Assembly (NCBI RefSeq): GCF_018687715.1
Contig: NC_056752.1
Span: 53,228,653-53,292,652, forward strand
Origin: Carya illinoinensis
Lineage: Eukaryota; Streptophyta; Magnoliopsida; Fagales; Juglandaceae
Reading direction: 5' to 3'
DNA: 64,000 nt
The notes below the pieces were generated by a model. It did no database searches. It saw only the letters and a program-made list of their open reading frames with translations, and was not told where the DNA came from. A program made the translations under genes and the position numbers. Positions 23,644 to 35,451 of this stretch are shown here, piece after piece; positions within the stretch are counted from its first letter, which is position 1; every line of letters begins with the position of its first letter.

Positions 23644-24740
23644 AATTTCTTGCCTTTTTCTTTTAATATCTTACCCTTTTTTGTAAACTGACCAAATAAA
23701 GAGCAGCAGCTATATCGTTCCATGTTGATAATTTGCCTCTCATTCTAGAGAGTTAAAATTTCAATCAATTGATGGGTTGCAAAAATTTGGTAATCGTGAG
23801 TAGAAATCAGTTAAGATCTATTTAACCGAGGACACTTGGTAAAACAAACAGCTCTTCCTCTATCCACTATCCATCCCCCGTATCCCTACTAATCAAGGCT
23901 AACACCATATCTACAATTTAGAAGTTTTGTTACGTCACAGACACATTTGCTTCCTTTTGCGGAGTGCAGTTGATTTGCCGCTGGCAATTTGCATTCATGT
24001 TGGACTCTTAAGAGATTGCCTTGGTTTCTATATTTCTCATAACGAACTTAAAAGGGCCAAACTGGGGTTGCAATAAGAGCCTTAAAAAGTGTTTAAATAT
24101 TCTTAAAAACTCTTTAATGATAAAATTAAATCGTATTAAAGCACCTTTAATCTCAAATAAGTTAAAAAGTATATTTGAGGAATACTTTTCCGAATAATGC
24201 AGAACGTAATTCAAATTTTAAAAAGACTATCAATAGACGAAAATATCTATACAATTTTAAGATAATTACAACTTTTAAACATTCAAGAATATGATCATAA
24301 TCTTTAAAAATTCAAATAATGGTCATTTCTACCTCAAAATTCAAAAAGTACTTTTTTAATTTGTTTCCAAACAAACGTAACATGTTTGAAAGTATTTTAA
24401 ACATATAGTTACCAAATAATAAATAATTTTTTAATAGTAGAACTTATTACTTAAGTTATGAGCTATAAATCCTAAAATTATAAGCTATATTTCCTACCGC
24501 AATCCCAAACGTGCACTAAATCTACACACAGCTTAGAACAAACTACATTCATCTGGAAAATGTCGTAAATACTAGATGGTCAAAAGTTGAAGTTCATCAC
24601 AGATGAGAAAACGGCAAAAACTTTCATCACTTTCTTGTATATGCTTCAATGATGTCTAGAAGAAAAGTACAGAGAGGTAAATACGTTGCTGAGACCATGA
24701 CATTGTATTATCATATTGAGTACACAACACGATCATCTAG
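23644..24740. other. Spacer between tRNA-Leu and URM1
   Basis: AT-rich and without recognisable features. The last part probably holds the URM1 3' UTR. Confidence 0.5.
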
Positions 24741-26204
24741 CTATCCACCATGCAAGGTTGAAATGAAAACCACCACATCCTTCTCTTCTAGGGTAGTATC
24801 GAGCTGTCCACTTAGCTCCCAATCACAATCATTCACAAGGACCAGAACACCAGGTCTCCTGAAAGAAAACAGTGCCACTACATGTTTAAGAAGGATAGAA
24901 CGATGCAAATCAAATTAGTCACTTTATGACTTAACAGAGAATAGAGGTTTGTTGGTGACAGCTCCCTATCTTTCTCCGGCTACCCCCCTTTCCACCTTTC
25001 TGTTCTTCTCCTTAGAAGTGTTATTAATCACTAACCTAATTCATGATCACAATGGCATAACCTACGAGTGCAGTGTGCGCACACATTCAAAATTCAGAAG
25101 CAGATTCAAACTTACACAGAATCTTCTTTCATGAACATTTCAGGCCTCTCCTTGATCAAATTGGTACGGACCCAACTGAGCAAATCTTTCATGATTAACT
25201 ACAAGGACAGAGAGAACATGTTGAGTCTTCTAACCACAGACATGAAAAAGCATATCTCATTTTTATGCTTTTCTGGAATCATTTTATAATTGTAGAGACT
25301 CACCTTCTCTGTACCATTTTGTGGATCAACATTGACATTGTGGATCTTCACAGAGTCACAGAGGAGCTCTAATCCTCCACTGCAGAGAAATTAACATTCT
25401 GAGCACCCCAATAAGAAATAGGCATACAGAAAGAGTAAAAGTAGCCAAGCATGTACAAGTTAGTGATACAATATGATAAGAAAATTGATGCTCAACATGC
25501 CATCAAATTAGGTAAATAAATGAGCACACCATCAAAAGTGCAGTATCATTAACAATGATTGCGCAGAGTACTCTTAAATATTTGATATGGAACAACACAA
25601 CTGTCCACTTGAGCCAAGCCCAATTGTTGGATGTATTCAAGCTAGAATGCCATACTTCTTAACAAACCATGAAAGAATCCCAACCCCACAAACCCATGCA
25701 CTAGATGGGATGAGCACCACCCGGCTAATAATAAACAACGCTCAAAGCGCTACAATGGCCAGGGTCATATCAGCAGAAGGTGAACCCGATTCATGTTATC
25801 ATTATTTCACAGAGTTCCATTCAATATAACATTCTACAAGAAACAAGTAATAACCTTCACAACAACAACAAAAAAATCATCATTAAAAAATATACATAAA
25901 AAAAGTGCCAACACTTCATCGGGTAAAACTAATGACAGAAGATGAATTGAGCAATTTGAAATGAAAAGAATGGCAGTAACGAAATAGATATGTTTTTTCT
26001 AAAATGAAGGTTAAGTTTCCAGGTGCCGAAATCTCAGATTGGACAACCATTTTCTGTAAATTACACTGAGTTTCATTCTTTAAATTTTAGTTTTTGCAGA
26101 ACCAAAAAAATATCAAATGAATTAAGCAAAGATCTAGCTTTAATTTTACAGAGACCAAGTAAAGGGAAAAGAAAAACCTACCCGAATTCGAGAGTCAGTT
26201 GCAT
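24741..26204 (-). CDS. URM1: URM1, ubiquitin-related modifier 1
   Basis: Four exons on the minus strand: 26204-26182, 25379-25304, 25198-25116, 24858-24741; 300 bases, 99 aa, the family's normal length. It starts [17 protein letters not shown] and ends [12 protein letters not shown], carrying the obligatory C-terminal Gly-Gly that is thiocarboxylated. The middle contains the strongly conserved [19 protein letters not shown] and [23 protein letters not shown]1 is the sulfur carrier for 2-thiolation of wobble uridine in cytosolic Lys/Glu/Gln tRNAs and can also be conjugated to proteins. The first exon is only 23 bases and easily missed. All introns are GT-AG and phases agree. It diverges from PEX16. 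Confidence 0.95.
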
Positions 26205-26786
26205 ATTCAATTTTCGCGACAGGTTCCAAAACCCTAGAGAGAGAGCGAGAGTTGCTCGATATTTACACTCGATAGGCTTTTACACTCATCGCGCTTTCTT
26301 TCCGATGAAGGTGCTTTTGAAGTTAGTGGAATGAGACGGCGTCGTTCAAAACCGGAACTGTCACGTATAGCCGAACCTATTTTAGAACATCTAGGATCGT
26401 TTAAAACTGCCAATAATATTGCAGTGATATTTTGGAACGAGCTTACAAACACAGAATAGGATCTGACGGTCAGAAAAACGTTTGAAACCCTAACGGAGTG
26501 AACGGGCAGATATATAGCAACCTGGAATAATCAGAACAAAACAAATGAGAAGAACCACACCTCACCACCACCGTCGCTCTCTCTCATCTCATGATTTATC
26601 GTTCTTCAACTTCTCCCTCGAAAGATGGGCCTCGATATCTGCATCTCAATCTCTAAAATTGCCAAAAGGGGCTTTTGGGCTTCTGGATCAATGTGCAAAG
26701 ATTTAGCGTGAGGGGGGTTGCCGCTACTCGTAGCTCGTTGCTTTTGCTGCCGTCGATGTTTTGTGTCTGAGAAGTTTTGTGAATCT
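26205..26786. promoter_or_regulatory. Divergent promoter interval, URM1 / PEX16
   Basis: 582 bases separate the two start codons, transcribed outward. The interval must hold both leaders and promoters. I see no convincing TATA box for either gene; CT-rich runs near 26576-26590 resemble the pyrimidine patches of TATA-less housekeeping promoters. Confidence 0.6.
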
Positions 26787-29700
26787 ATGGAATCTTATAA
26801 GAGGTGGGTTAGGCGGAACAAGGACTACGTGCACTCCTTGGAGTCTCTGGCCAATGTGAGCCCCTCGCTATTTCCTTTTATTTTCTTGATTTTGTTTGGT
26901 TAAATTGTCACTTTTTGCTGATTTTGGACAAGTTAAATGCTTTTATTGGGTATTGGTTTGATCTTATTGGGTATTGTTTGTTATTGTGTGGATGATCCTT
27001 TCGCTTCTTCGTAATTCCATGATAGCTCGATAATTGAGAAGTTCTGAGAAGAAAGTACTCTTCTCGCTGGATGGATGTCAAAACGATAATATCTCGTCTC
27101 GTTTATCTTCCACGTTTTTTTAAAGCGATCTTTTAGTGTGTTTGGATATCAAATTGATGACAATAATAACATTTATTCTTTCACAAAAATTTGCAGTCAC
27201 TTTTGTAGACTCCTTTGTGGACTCCAGTGATATGATTGGTTGTGTATTAAAAAAAAATTAATCCAGCCAATCATATCCACTCTAATCATATCAGTAGAGT
27301 GCGCAGGGAGGACGGAAAAATAACTGTATGTGTAGCATTATTCTTTGTTTCATGGTCAAGTTATGTAAGCTCATTTGGGCCAATGCATATCATATTGGTA
27401 ACTGGTAATTCCATCCTCTTTCCATCAAGATAATACATTTCGTGGGTTGCCCTTATGCGTTTTTTTTTTCATTTCATAGTAGCTCAAAGAAAAAAGTGCG
27501 GAAAATATATTATCATTAGCTGTTTTCCTTTAGTAGAACCATGTTATCTTATCCTGCTATTGAAACTTCTGGGTTCCTGAAAAGTATAGCCAAGCAAATC
27601 TATAGCTTTATTTACTGGAATTTGATAAGGCATTTGGCTTGCAGGCGATAAGCCTGCTTTAGGCCTTGAAAAACCTCAATTCTTCATGAGATGAAAACAA
27701 AGGAAAGTTCCTTTGAATGAAATAATGGCACTTGCACGATTGCATCAAACTCGATGTCATAGGTTGTACTTCTATGCATCATAGACTTTCCCACTAAAGA
27801 AGCCTTAAGGTTAACTTTATGAGTCTTTTACTTCGCTTCAGTTTATTTTAATTCATCGTTTATGTTAAAATTTATGAATAAAAGTCTTGTGCATTCCTTT
27901 GAGTCTATAGTTAATAAGCCATGTAAACTACATGTAAGCTGATTGCGTGAAGAGATCTATGAACCAGTTGACCTATATATCTGTCTAATTAATTCAGAGT
28001 TTTACTCTTTTGACGTGTTCTTGGATTTTCATTATTGGTCATGGTTGCTCACTAATGTTTATCTTGGTCTGTTTTTAGTTTCTATGTTACTGTTATCTAA
28101 TCAGGGTGTTGATAATATTGTGCAGGGATTGACATGGCTTCTTCCCGAAAGGTTTTCTGATTCAGAGATAGGTCCAGAAGCAGGTTTTGTGAAATTTTGG
28201 TAACCTATGGCTTCTTGTTACATTAGAAAGTCATAGGGCATTTTTTCTCTCGTTTCTAAGTAATTATTAGTCTGATTTTTTGGGAAAGGATAGAGGAAGA
28301 AAAGTAAACATTTTGGCTTTTGTGGTGTATCCATTTATATATTTTTGAAAACAAGACATTAAGTTTTTCCATTGACTTTTTCTCCATTTTTTGCCACTTC
28401 AGCCTGCATGTGATGGGGAAAAAAGTAGGATAAAATTTAATTTCTTTGTTTTTCTTGCCAATTGGACCTGTAATTGGTTTGTCCATTCTATTCACTTTTA
28501 TGAATCTATTTTATATTTGATTTTCTAAGGTTTGATGAATATCAATCAATGCTTTATTCAAGAATTTGTTGATCTTCTGCAGTAACTACCATTTTGGGCA
28601 TAATCACTGCTATCAACGAACATATCATTGATACAGCTCCTAGTCGGATGCAAACAGGCTCCGTGGAGCCTCATTCATTTCCTTACTCGTTATGCATATC
28701 TTCGCTCAAGGACTTGGAAACATTAATTGAAGTTGTAGCACAACATTACTATGGCGATGATAAGAAGTGGAATTTTATTGCTGTTACAGAGGCTACCAAG
28801 TAAGAACTTCCCCCCCCCCCCCCCAAAAAAAAAAAAACCCACCCGCCCACCACAAAACCCATTGTCCAAAAGAAAAAAATAAAGTAGTTCTGTATTCAGT
28901 ATGTCTGTTATCATCTCCAGTTAGGTGTTATTGTACATAGGCAATATCCAGTTATGTGTTTATTGTATGGCAGCACTTGTGTATTTGTCTCATCATGGGG
29001 TATTTGATCTCTGTCAGGGTTCTTGTTAGGTTAGCTTTGTTTCGGAACAGTGGATATAAGATGCTTCTTCATGGAGGGGAGACACCAAATGACGAAAGGC
29101 AATTAGATACTTCAACTTCTCAATATAACGTTGATGGTTTCCCAAAATATGGAGGGCATCACGGCCCTGGTTACTTGAGGACAAATCACGCACAGAACCC
29201 CTGGAATCTTGAAGGAAGAGCACTATCTGCATTAAACACGTTTGGAGAAACTGCTAGGATGGGTTCAGACCCATCATGGTTACATAGGGTTCAACATCAG
29301 CATGCGATTATAGAGCCTCCAAGTAATTTGTATAAGATTACTTGATTAGTTAATGTATATGTGTTGCATTTATTGAACACTTTACAAGATATACATTTCT
29401 GTTATTACAGGACCAGTGATTCAGAGGACAACCATTTCCACCATATTATCCGAAAAGGGTCTTCATGGAGGTTTATTTCTAGCCGGGGAAGTGCTTTTTA
29501 TTACGAGACCACTTATTTATGTTTTATTTATCCGGAGGTATGGGACTCGGTCATGGATTCCTTGGTTTCTTTCACTGGCTGTGGACTTTGTTGGGATGGG
29601 CATTCTTTCAAAAGTTACAAAGTCAGGGGGTCATACAGAAGAGCAACAGTTTCATCTTTCCATCTCCGAAAATGATGAGGTTTGGTATTTTCTGAATCTT

Positions 29701-30268
29701 ACCATGTACAGAGAGTTGTATGCTTCTGGATGCATCCTGCTCATCATGCTTCTGCATTGAATCTTGCAATATGAATTCTCTAGACGCAATTTCATGGTTG
29801 CATTGTTTAGTTCTCATGAATAGATTCGATGCTGTAGTGCTTTTGATACAGTGGCTTTGTATAGGTTAAAAGAAGGAAGCTGTTATGGGCACTTTACCTT
29901 ATGAGAGATCCTTTCTTCAGCAAGTATACCAGGTGCGTATCTCATCTTTAATGTATTTAGGCTATTTGTTTATACTTTTGTAAGGAGCAGAATCAGTAGG
30001 AAACTGCACTATGATTATCATATCTATGGTTGTGATGTTTCAGGCAAAGACTCGAAAGCACGAAGAACATTTTGGAACCTGTACCGATTATTGGGTTTCT
30101 TGCTGGTGTGTTTGATATAATTTTTCGATTCCAGAAGTCTTTCTACTTTCAAGTTTGCAAGATTGATAGTATGTTGATATGTTGCTCTTTCATTTTTAAC
30201 GTACAGAGAAAATAGTTGAGCTAATTATTGGAGCTCAGACACGGTACACCTACATGTCAGGATCATAA
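26787..30268 (+). CDS. PEX16: PEX16, peroxisome biogenesis protein 16
   Basis: Eight exons: 26787-26855, 28126-28183, 28583-28799, 29018-29322, 29411-29679, 29865-29932, 30044-30105, 30207-30268; 1110 bases, 369 aa against about 367 for the Arabidopsis protein (SSE1). It starts MESYKRWVRRNKDYV and ends TRYTYMSGS, both conserved. Other signatures: GLTWLLPERFSDSEIGPEA, INEHIID, VRLALFRNSGYKMLL, NPWNLEGRALSAL, EVLFITRPLIYVLFIRRYG (membrane segment) and RRKLLWALYLMRDPFF. PEX16 is an integral peroxisomal/ER membrane protein needed to bring in peroxisomal membrane proteins, and in plants it also affects oil-body and seed development. An in-frame ATG at 26718 would add 23 residues; the chosen start matches the family N-terminus. 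No disruption seen. Confidence 0.94.
27190..27335. repeat. Small foldback element in PEX16 intron 1
   Basis: GTGATATGATTGGTTG near 27228 is inverted in CAGCCAATCATATCCAC near 27265, with looser similarity extending outward to GCAGTCAC and GTGCGCAGGG. This form fits a short MITE. Borders uncertain. Confidence 0.45.
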
Positions 30269-32944
30269 GACAAAAGCAGCAACAAGAGTTACACCTCTTT
30301 ACAGTTCAAATTTCAGGAGATTATAATTTGGTGTCATAGTCTTGCTTTGGTTCACAATTTTGTCCCTTTCAATCTGTAGAAATTGGCCATGGATGGCCGC
30401 TGGTATAAGCATTGACCTTCTCAGGTGTTTGTTTGTCGATCACGAATTCCTTGTTTTTGTTGTTGTTTAAATATCCCTAAAACATTCCAAGAACACATAT
30501 TTTGCCCAATTTTTTTGTTTTGTTTTGTTTGTACAGTTCTCTTAAGTCATGGTCAATTTGAAAAACAACTCGATTAATAAAAATATTCTTACTTGATCTT
30601 TTTGTATGCGTGTATTACTAATGTCGTGTTGGTGTGAGTCGAATTTAGATGGCATTTAAATTGCCTGGTCTTCTTGTTACCGGAATTCCATCCTGTCGAG
30701 TCTATGTGAAGTCCTCTGCCAATTAACTGTATGGTGCTGCTTTTTTATTGTTAGACGTCTTAGATTATTAAAATAAAATAAAATAAATACAAAAATATGT
30801 TTGTAAATTGATGTGGTTTTATTTGAGCTAAGTAACACGTCTAGTTGTCATTTTTAAAAAAAATAAACAAATAAATTATTTGTATCTGAATTGATTTCTA
30901 CTTAATGTTGATATTGATGGGATATTTTGATGGTGGCATAGAGTGGCCTAGTAAGGAAACATCTCGGCCAGAATGTACGACCCAGATCAGGTTGGCCCAA
31001 TCTGTGCTTATCAAGTTATAGCTTTCAGACGGAGAGATAGGCCCCGTTGTGTTATGGGCTTTTTTATAGGAAATATTCTATCAATGTTGCCTTCATTGTG
31101 GGGTCCACCAATTTTAAAATCTGGTCCCATCGTCGCATCAGAATATGGACTTTTTTTTTTTCTTTTCTATATGAGGAGCAAATACATCATGGGGGAAAAG
31201 GCCAATTTACGAAATGAAAGATGGGGTGAAACATGTGGGGTCCACTTTACCATAGAGTAGTTAGTACTATGGGAGGAGAAGCGACAATGGACCATGTTTA
31301 TGCAAAATGGTATAGGCGGCCATACACATAGTGGGCTAGTAGTTGGTGGGGGCCTCCCAACACCCCGCCCCAAAGATGAGGCCGTGACCCCAGTAGTAAT
31401 AATTATGGTGGGATCCATCCACCACTTCGTTGGTCCACATCCCATCCCCACAGGCTCTCTTGTTTAGGCCCCCAAAGTTAATGGTCTAACTTTGGGGCCA
31501 CCTGAGAAGGACAGAAACGTCAGTGGGTCCCTGTCCTATTACCGGAAAGAATAATGCACTTTCTGTTGCTTTGTCTCATAAATTTTTGTGATTGTGTCCA
31601 CTCTTTTTTTGACCTTTTAATCAAACTTTTAAACACTGCCTTTAGAGGGGGGAGTGGTTAAAAATTCAATGACAGGCGAAGGTCATGAATAACAGATACA
31701 GGAACTGAAAACAATGTTATTCCATTAATTAAGTGTCAATTTTACCATATATACGTACTATGCAAATTACTTTATCAACGTATGTTATTAGGTACTGAAC
31801 GAGTTCGATTGTCGGCAAATACAAGAATGAGCGGCCATCTCAAAAATACACCAAAAAAAAATAAAAAAGGATAAACCCGAAACATCTTTTTTGGTTCAGG
31901 ACAGAGATGTTAATTTTATAGAAAATTCTATATATTATACTATTATCTTATTTTCTTGTTATCATATAAGATGTAGCATAAATATATCACATTTTACATA
32001 ATAAAATAAAAATAAAATTATAGTTGGTGTACAATATTATTCTAATTTCAAACACCGACTAGTTGATGGTTTTGGCTTTGTCTTTTGTTTCATTTTTCTC
32101 GTCACTCTCTCTCTCTTCCTTTGACCATGGGCTTTCAAAATCTCCAACAACTCATTAAGAGGAGTTCTCACTTCTCAGTCTCAAAACCGAAAAAGCTTGA
32201 CGAGAATGCTATCATGGCGTGTACTAAACGAAAACATGATAATCAAAGCTGGAACTTGCAAATTAAAAACCTATATATTAAGATATGGAATTTCTGCCCT
32301 AAACTTGCATGCGTGCGTGCGTGCTTCACTCGTTTAAAGCCAATGCATGTTTGTTAATCTAGGTTATTAAATCCCAAATCCTATATATACATACGCTGTT
32401 GGGTCTAAGATCAGGCCACCCCACGTAAATTAATATGCCACTTAAAATGGGTAACAATATCATTAGTGCTAATGCAAATAATCATAGTTGCATCTGTTTG
32501 TATTAGGTAGCGATGATTCTGACTCTCAAACACGTGGCTATATATGGAACATGTCGAGGAGTACTTGGTTGGATTTGCGATAATTGTCCTTGGCCTTGAC
32601 ATATATATTTATCATGCACGAACAACTTGCCTGATCTATATGTTATTAATCGTAAAAATGAAAGTCATGAGAATCCTTTTAAGGATAATTATTTATTTAA
32701 TTATATGAAATGAGATCAGACATTTACTGGTAAGGATATTGTTTGTAGTTATGACTTATGAGCATGCCATCTAGGATTTGTAAACTTTAAATATTTTTAT
32801 AAATGTGTGTGTTTTTTTTTTTTTTCACATCTATTGTAAGATTAGAAATCTCCTGCAGTTCAAAAACCCTTTTTAAGATTGCAAATCTTGTTTTCGATTG
32901 ATATATTTTTGTATTATGTTATATATAATCACTTTTATATATTC
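30269..32944. other. Spacer between PEX16 and the Copia element
   Basis: PEX16 3' UTR first, then AT-rich DNA. From about 31050 to 31560 there is a GC-richer island with many GTGGGGTCC, GGTCCAC and GGGCC words but no credible gene. The rest is AT-rich. A 90-codon open frame at 32085-32357 has no domain I recognise and is not annotated. Confidence 0.45.
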
Positions 32945-34285
32945 TGTTGAATTCAAGATTTCAAGTTTTATGTGATTATAAATCTACACATGGATTTTGA
33001 TGATAACAAATGAATTCAAAGAATAAAGAAGTCTCAAGCTCAAGTTGTCTACACAATGGAGTCAAGCACATCAAGGAAATAAGCATGAGCAAGAAGGGAA
33101 CAAGTTCACATTAAAATTATAGAGTAATGTTGTAAATCTCTTCAAAATTCGAAATTAGGATTAATGCTCAAAATTAATATTTTATCATAAAGCATTAAAA
33201 TACATTTTCCACATGTGCATGAATATTTTTGAAAATTAAATTTGAAAATTTTGAAAGATGATTGATTGTCATCTTTTGCATGTGCATGCCTTGATTAAAG
33301 GGTTGAATTTTGAAAATATTAAAGATGATTGATTGTCATCTTTCACATGTGCATGTTTTATTTGAATATTTTCAAAAATGATTGATGTTTTTTTAGACTT
33401 ATACAAAAAGTAAAAGATTAGGTTTGAATTTTTTGAAAATGAAAGTGTGCTCATTTTGTCATATGCCAAAAGTAAAAGATTAGGTTTGATTTTTTTTTGA
33501 AAAAGTGAATGATGTTGTCTTTGACAATTGAAAAAGAAGAACCTTTTATTTGAATTCTTTAAAAAAGTGAATGATGTTGTTTTTGACAATTGAAAAAGAA
33601 GAACATTTTATTTGAATTTTTTGAAAAAGTGAATGATGTTGTTTTTGACATGTGAATCTTTTTAAATTTGAATATGAAGTCTCATATGCCTATAAATAGA
33701 TCAATTGAGAGCTTCACATTCACAACACCAAGAGCATACAACATTTATTCAAAGCTTTCATTCTCTCTTCTCTAACCATTGAGCCTTAATCCTTGTTCAT
33801 TTTGAGAGATATAGTTTGTGCTGTATTGTTCTTATTTCACTCATTGAGGAGTGTTTTCTGATAACCTACCCACTATCAGCTCTTGTATCAGAAAAATGGT
33901 GTGTATAACCCTTGTGTGTGTAGAAAGTATTCTACACGGGGAATAGTTGAATCACCACGTGTAAGGTGATTGCAAGTGTAGAGGGTGTTCTACACGGATC
34001 CTTTGTAGCGGTATTGTTCAAAGGTGTAATAGGTTTCTATCTCCACCTAAAGGAGGTTGAATAGTGAATTTGGGAATCCTCAAGGGGTAGCTTGAGGCGA
34101 GAACGTAAGCAGTGGGGCCGAACCTCGTTAACATACTGAGTTTGCTTCTCTCTTACCCTTACTCTTTACATTTATTGTTATTTTATATTTTGTTTATATT
34201 TTATATTATATATTTGATTTATAATTGTTATTTTTTTTATACAACTCAATTCACCCCCCCTCTTGTGTTAGTCATCTGGGCAACA
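32945..34285 (+). repeat. 5' LTR of the Copia element
   Basis: 1341 bases, TG...CA ended. By eye it differs from the 3' LTR at about 25 positions plus small indels, near 2 percent. It contains a tandem array of about 62-bp units at about 33499-33660. A TATA-like CTATAAATAGATC at about 33690 is followed by the likely transcription start. Confidence 0.95.
33499..33660 (+). repeat. ~62-bp tandem repeats inside the LTR
   Basis: Three successive units share AAAAAGTGAATGATGTTGT, followed in two of them by TTTGACAATTGAAAAAGAAG. The same array is present at the matching place of the 3' LTR (about 41335-41490). Confidence 0.85.
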
Positions 34286-34287
34286 AT

Positions 34288-34300
34288 TGGTATCAGAGCT
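34288..34300 (+). other. Primer-binding site (initiator Met-tRNA)
   Basis: TGGTATCAGAGCT, two bases after the 5' LTR end, is the standard plant Copia minus-strand primer site. Confidence 0.9.
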
Positions 34301-34344
34301 AAGAGCTCTATTATAAGATTAACTATCTTTTGAGTTAAGATCTT

Positions 34345-35451
34345 ATGGCTAACATTGCAGCTTCATTTGGTGAAGATCAATCTAGCAGTCGGCCTCTACT
34401 CTTTTGTGGAGATAATTATTCATTCTGGAAAGTTAGAATGAGAATATTTCTTCAAGCTCAAGGTAGAGAAATCTGGAAATGTATTGTAAATGGACCTTAT
34501 ATTCCAACAAAAGTGGTTGATGGAGTAAAGGTCAAAAAGGAAGAAGAAGAGTTTGATCGTGAAAACGATAGACTTTATACTTTAAATTTAACTGCTATGA
34601 ATTTATTATATAATACTCTTAATGGAAATGAGTTTAATAGAATAATGAATTGCGCTACGGCAAAGGAAATTTGGGATAACTTGGAAGTAACTTATGAAAG
34701 AACTTCGCAAGTAAAGGAATCAAAAATTTATATTCTTACTCATGAATATGAAATGTTTAAGATGAATGATGATGAATCTATTTCTAGTATGCACACTCGT
34801 TTTACTAACATCATAAACAGCTTGACAGCTCTTGGCAAAGTTTATTCCAAGGTGGAGATAGTAAGAAAAATTCTCAACTCTTTACCAAAACGTTGGGAAT
34901 CAAAAGTTACAGCGATTCTTGAAGTTAGAGACCTCAAGAAGCTCGAAGTCAATAAACTCATCGGGTCACTTATCACCCATGAGTACACATTGAAAAGAGG
35001 AGAAGAAGAAGGAAAGCCAAAGAAGAGCTTAGCACTTAAAGTTGTTCCTCATGAAAGTGAAAGTGATGAAGATGAGAAAAATGACGATAAAGATGAAGAA
35101 GTTGCAATAATAACAAGAAGAATTCAGAGGTTCTTGAAAAAAAATAGAACTCCTCCGAGGAAATCTTTCAAAAAGTTTTCCAAGAAAGATTCAGGTAAAA
35201 ACGATACTTTAATTTGTTATAAATGCAATAAATCTGGTCATATCAAGCCAGATTGTCCTCTGCTAAAGAAAGATCGAAACAAGGGCAAGAAAGCAATGAA
35301 AGCTACATGGGATGATGATTCAAGTAGCTCAGATAGTGAAGCAAGCAATGAAGAATCAGCAAATCTTTATCTTATGGCTAAAGATGACATTGAGGTAACA
35401 AATCTTGATAATATTGAAAATCCTTCATATGAAGAATTGCAAAATGTTTAG
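34345..35451 (+). CDS. Copia Gag
   Basis: A 368-codon frame beginning MANIAASFGEDQSSSRPLLF. The N-terminal half is a plant Copia gag domain (NYSFWKVRMRIFLQAQ, then AKEIWDNLEVTYERTSQVKE). A basic linker leads to one CCHC zinc knuckle, CYKCNKSGHIKPDC. The C-terminus is acidic (DDDSSSSDSEASNEE). Gag packages the element RNA into virus-like particles. The frame ends at a TAG, and the sequence continues coding in another frame, so the original polyprotein was longer and has been broken by a frameshift near the end. Confidence 0.9.
   Translation: MANIAASFGEDQSSSRPLLFCGDNYSFWKVRMRIFLQAQGREIWKCIVNGPYIPTKVVDGVKVKKEEEEFDRENDRLYTLNLTAMNLLYNTLNGNEFNRIMNCATAKEIWDNLEVTYERTSQVKESKIYILTHEYEMFKMNDDESISSMHTRFTNIINSLTALGKVYSKVEIVRKILNSLPKRWESKVTAILEVRDLKKLEVNKLIGSLITHEYTLKRGEEEGKPKKSLALKVVPHESESDEDEKNDDKDEEVAIITRRIQRFLKKNRTPPRKSFKKFSKKDSGKNDTLICYKCNKSGHIKPDCPLLKKDRNKGKKAMKATWDDDSSSSDSEASNEESANLYLMAKDDIEVTNLDNIENPSYEELQNV

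Noticed and set aside
32085..32357. 90-codon frame starting near MGFQNLQQLIKRSS
   Set aside because: I tried to read it as a small regulatory protein but found no motif, and only the first third looks protein-like. Left as unassigned.
33269..33589. Minus-strand Lys/Phe/Ser-rich frame (repeated at 41108-41488)
   Set aside because: Both copies lie in the LTRs and consist of the 62-bp repeat read backwards, so they are duplicated because the LTRs are.
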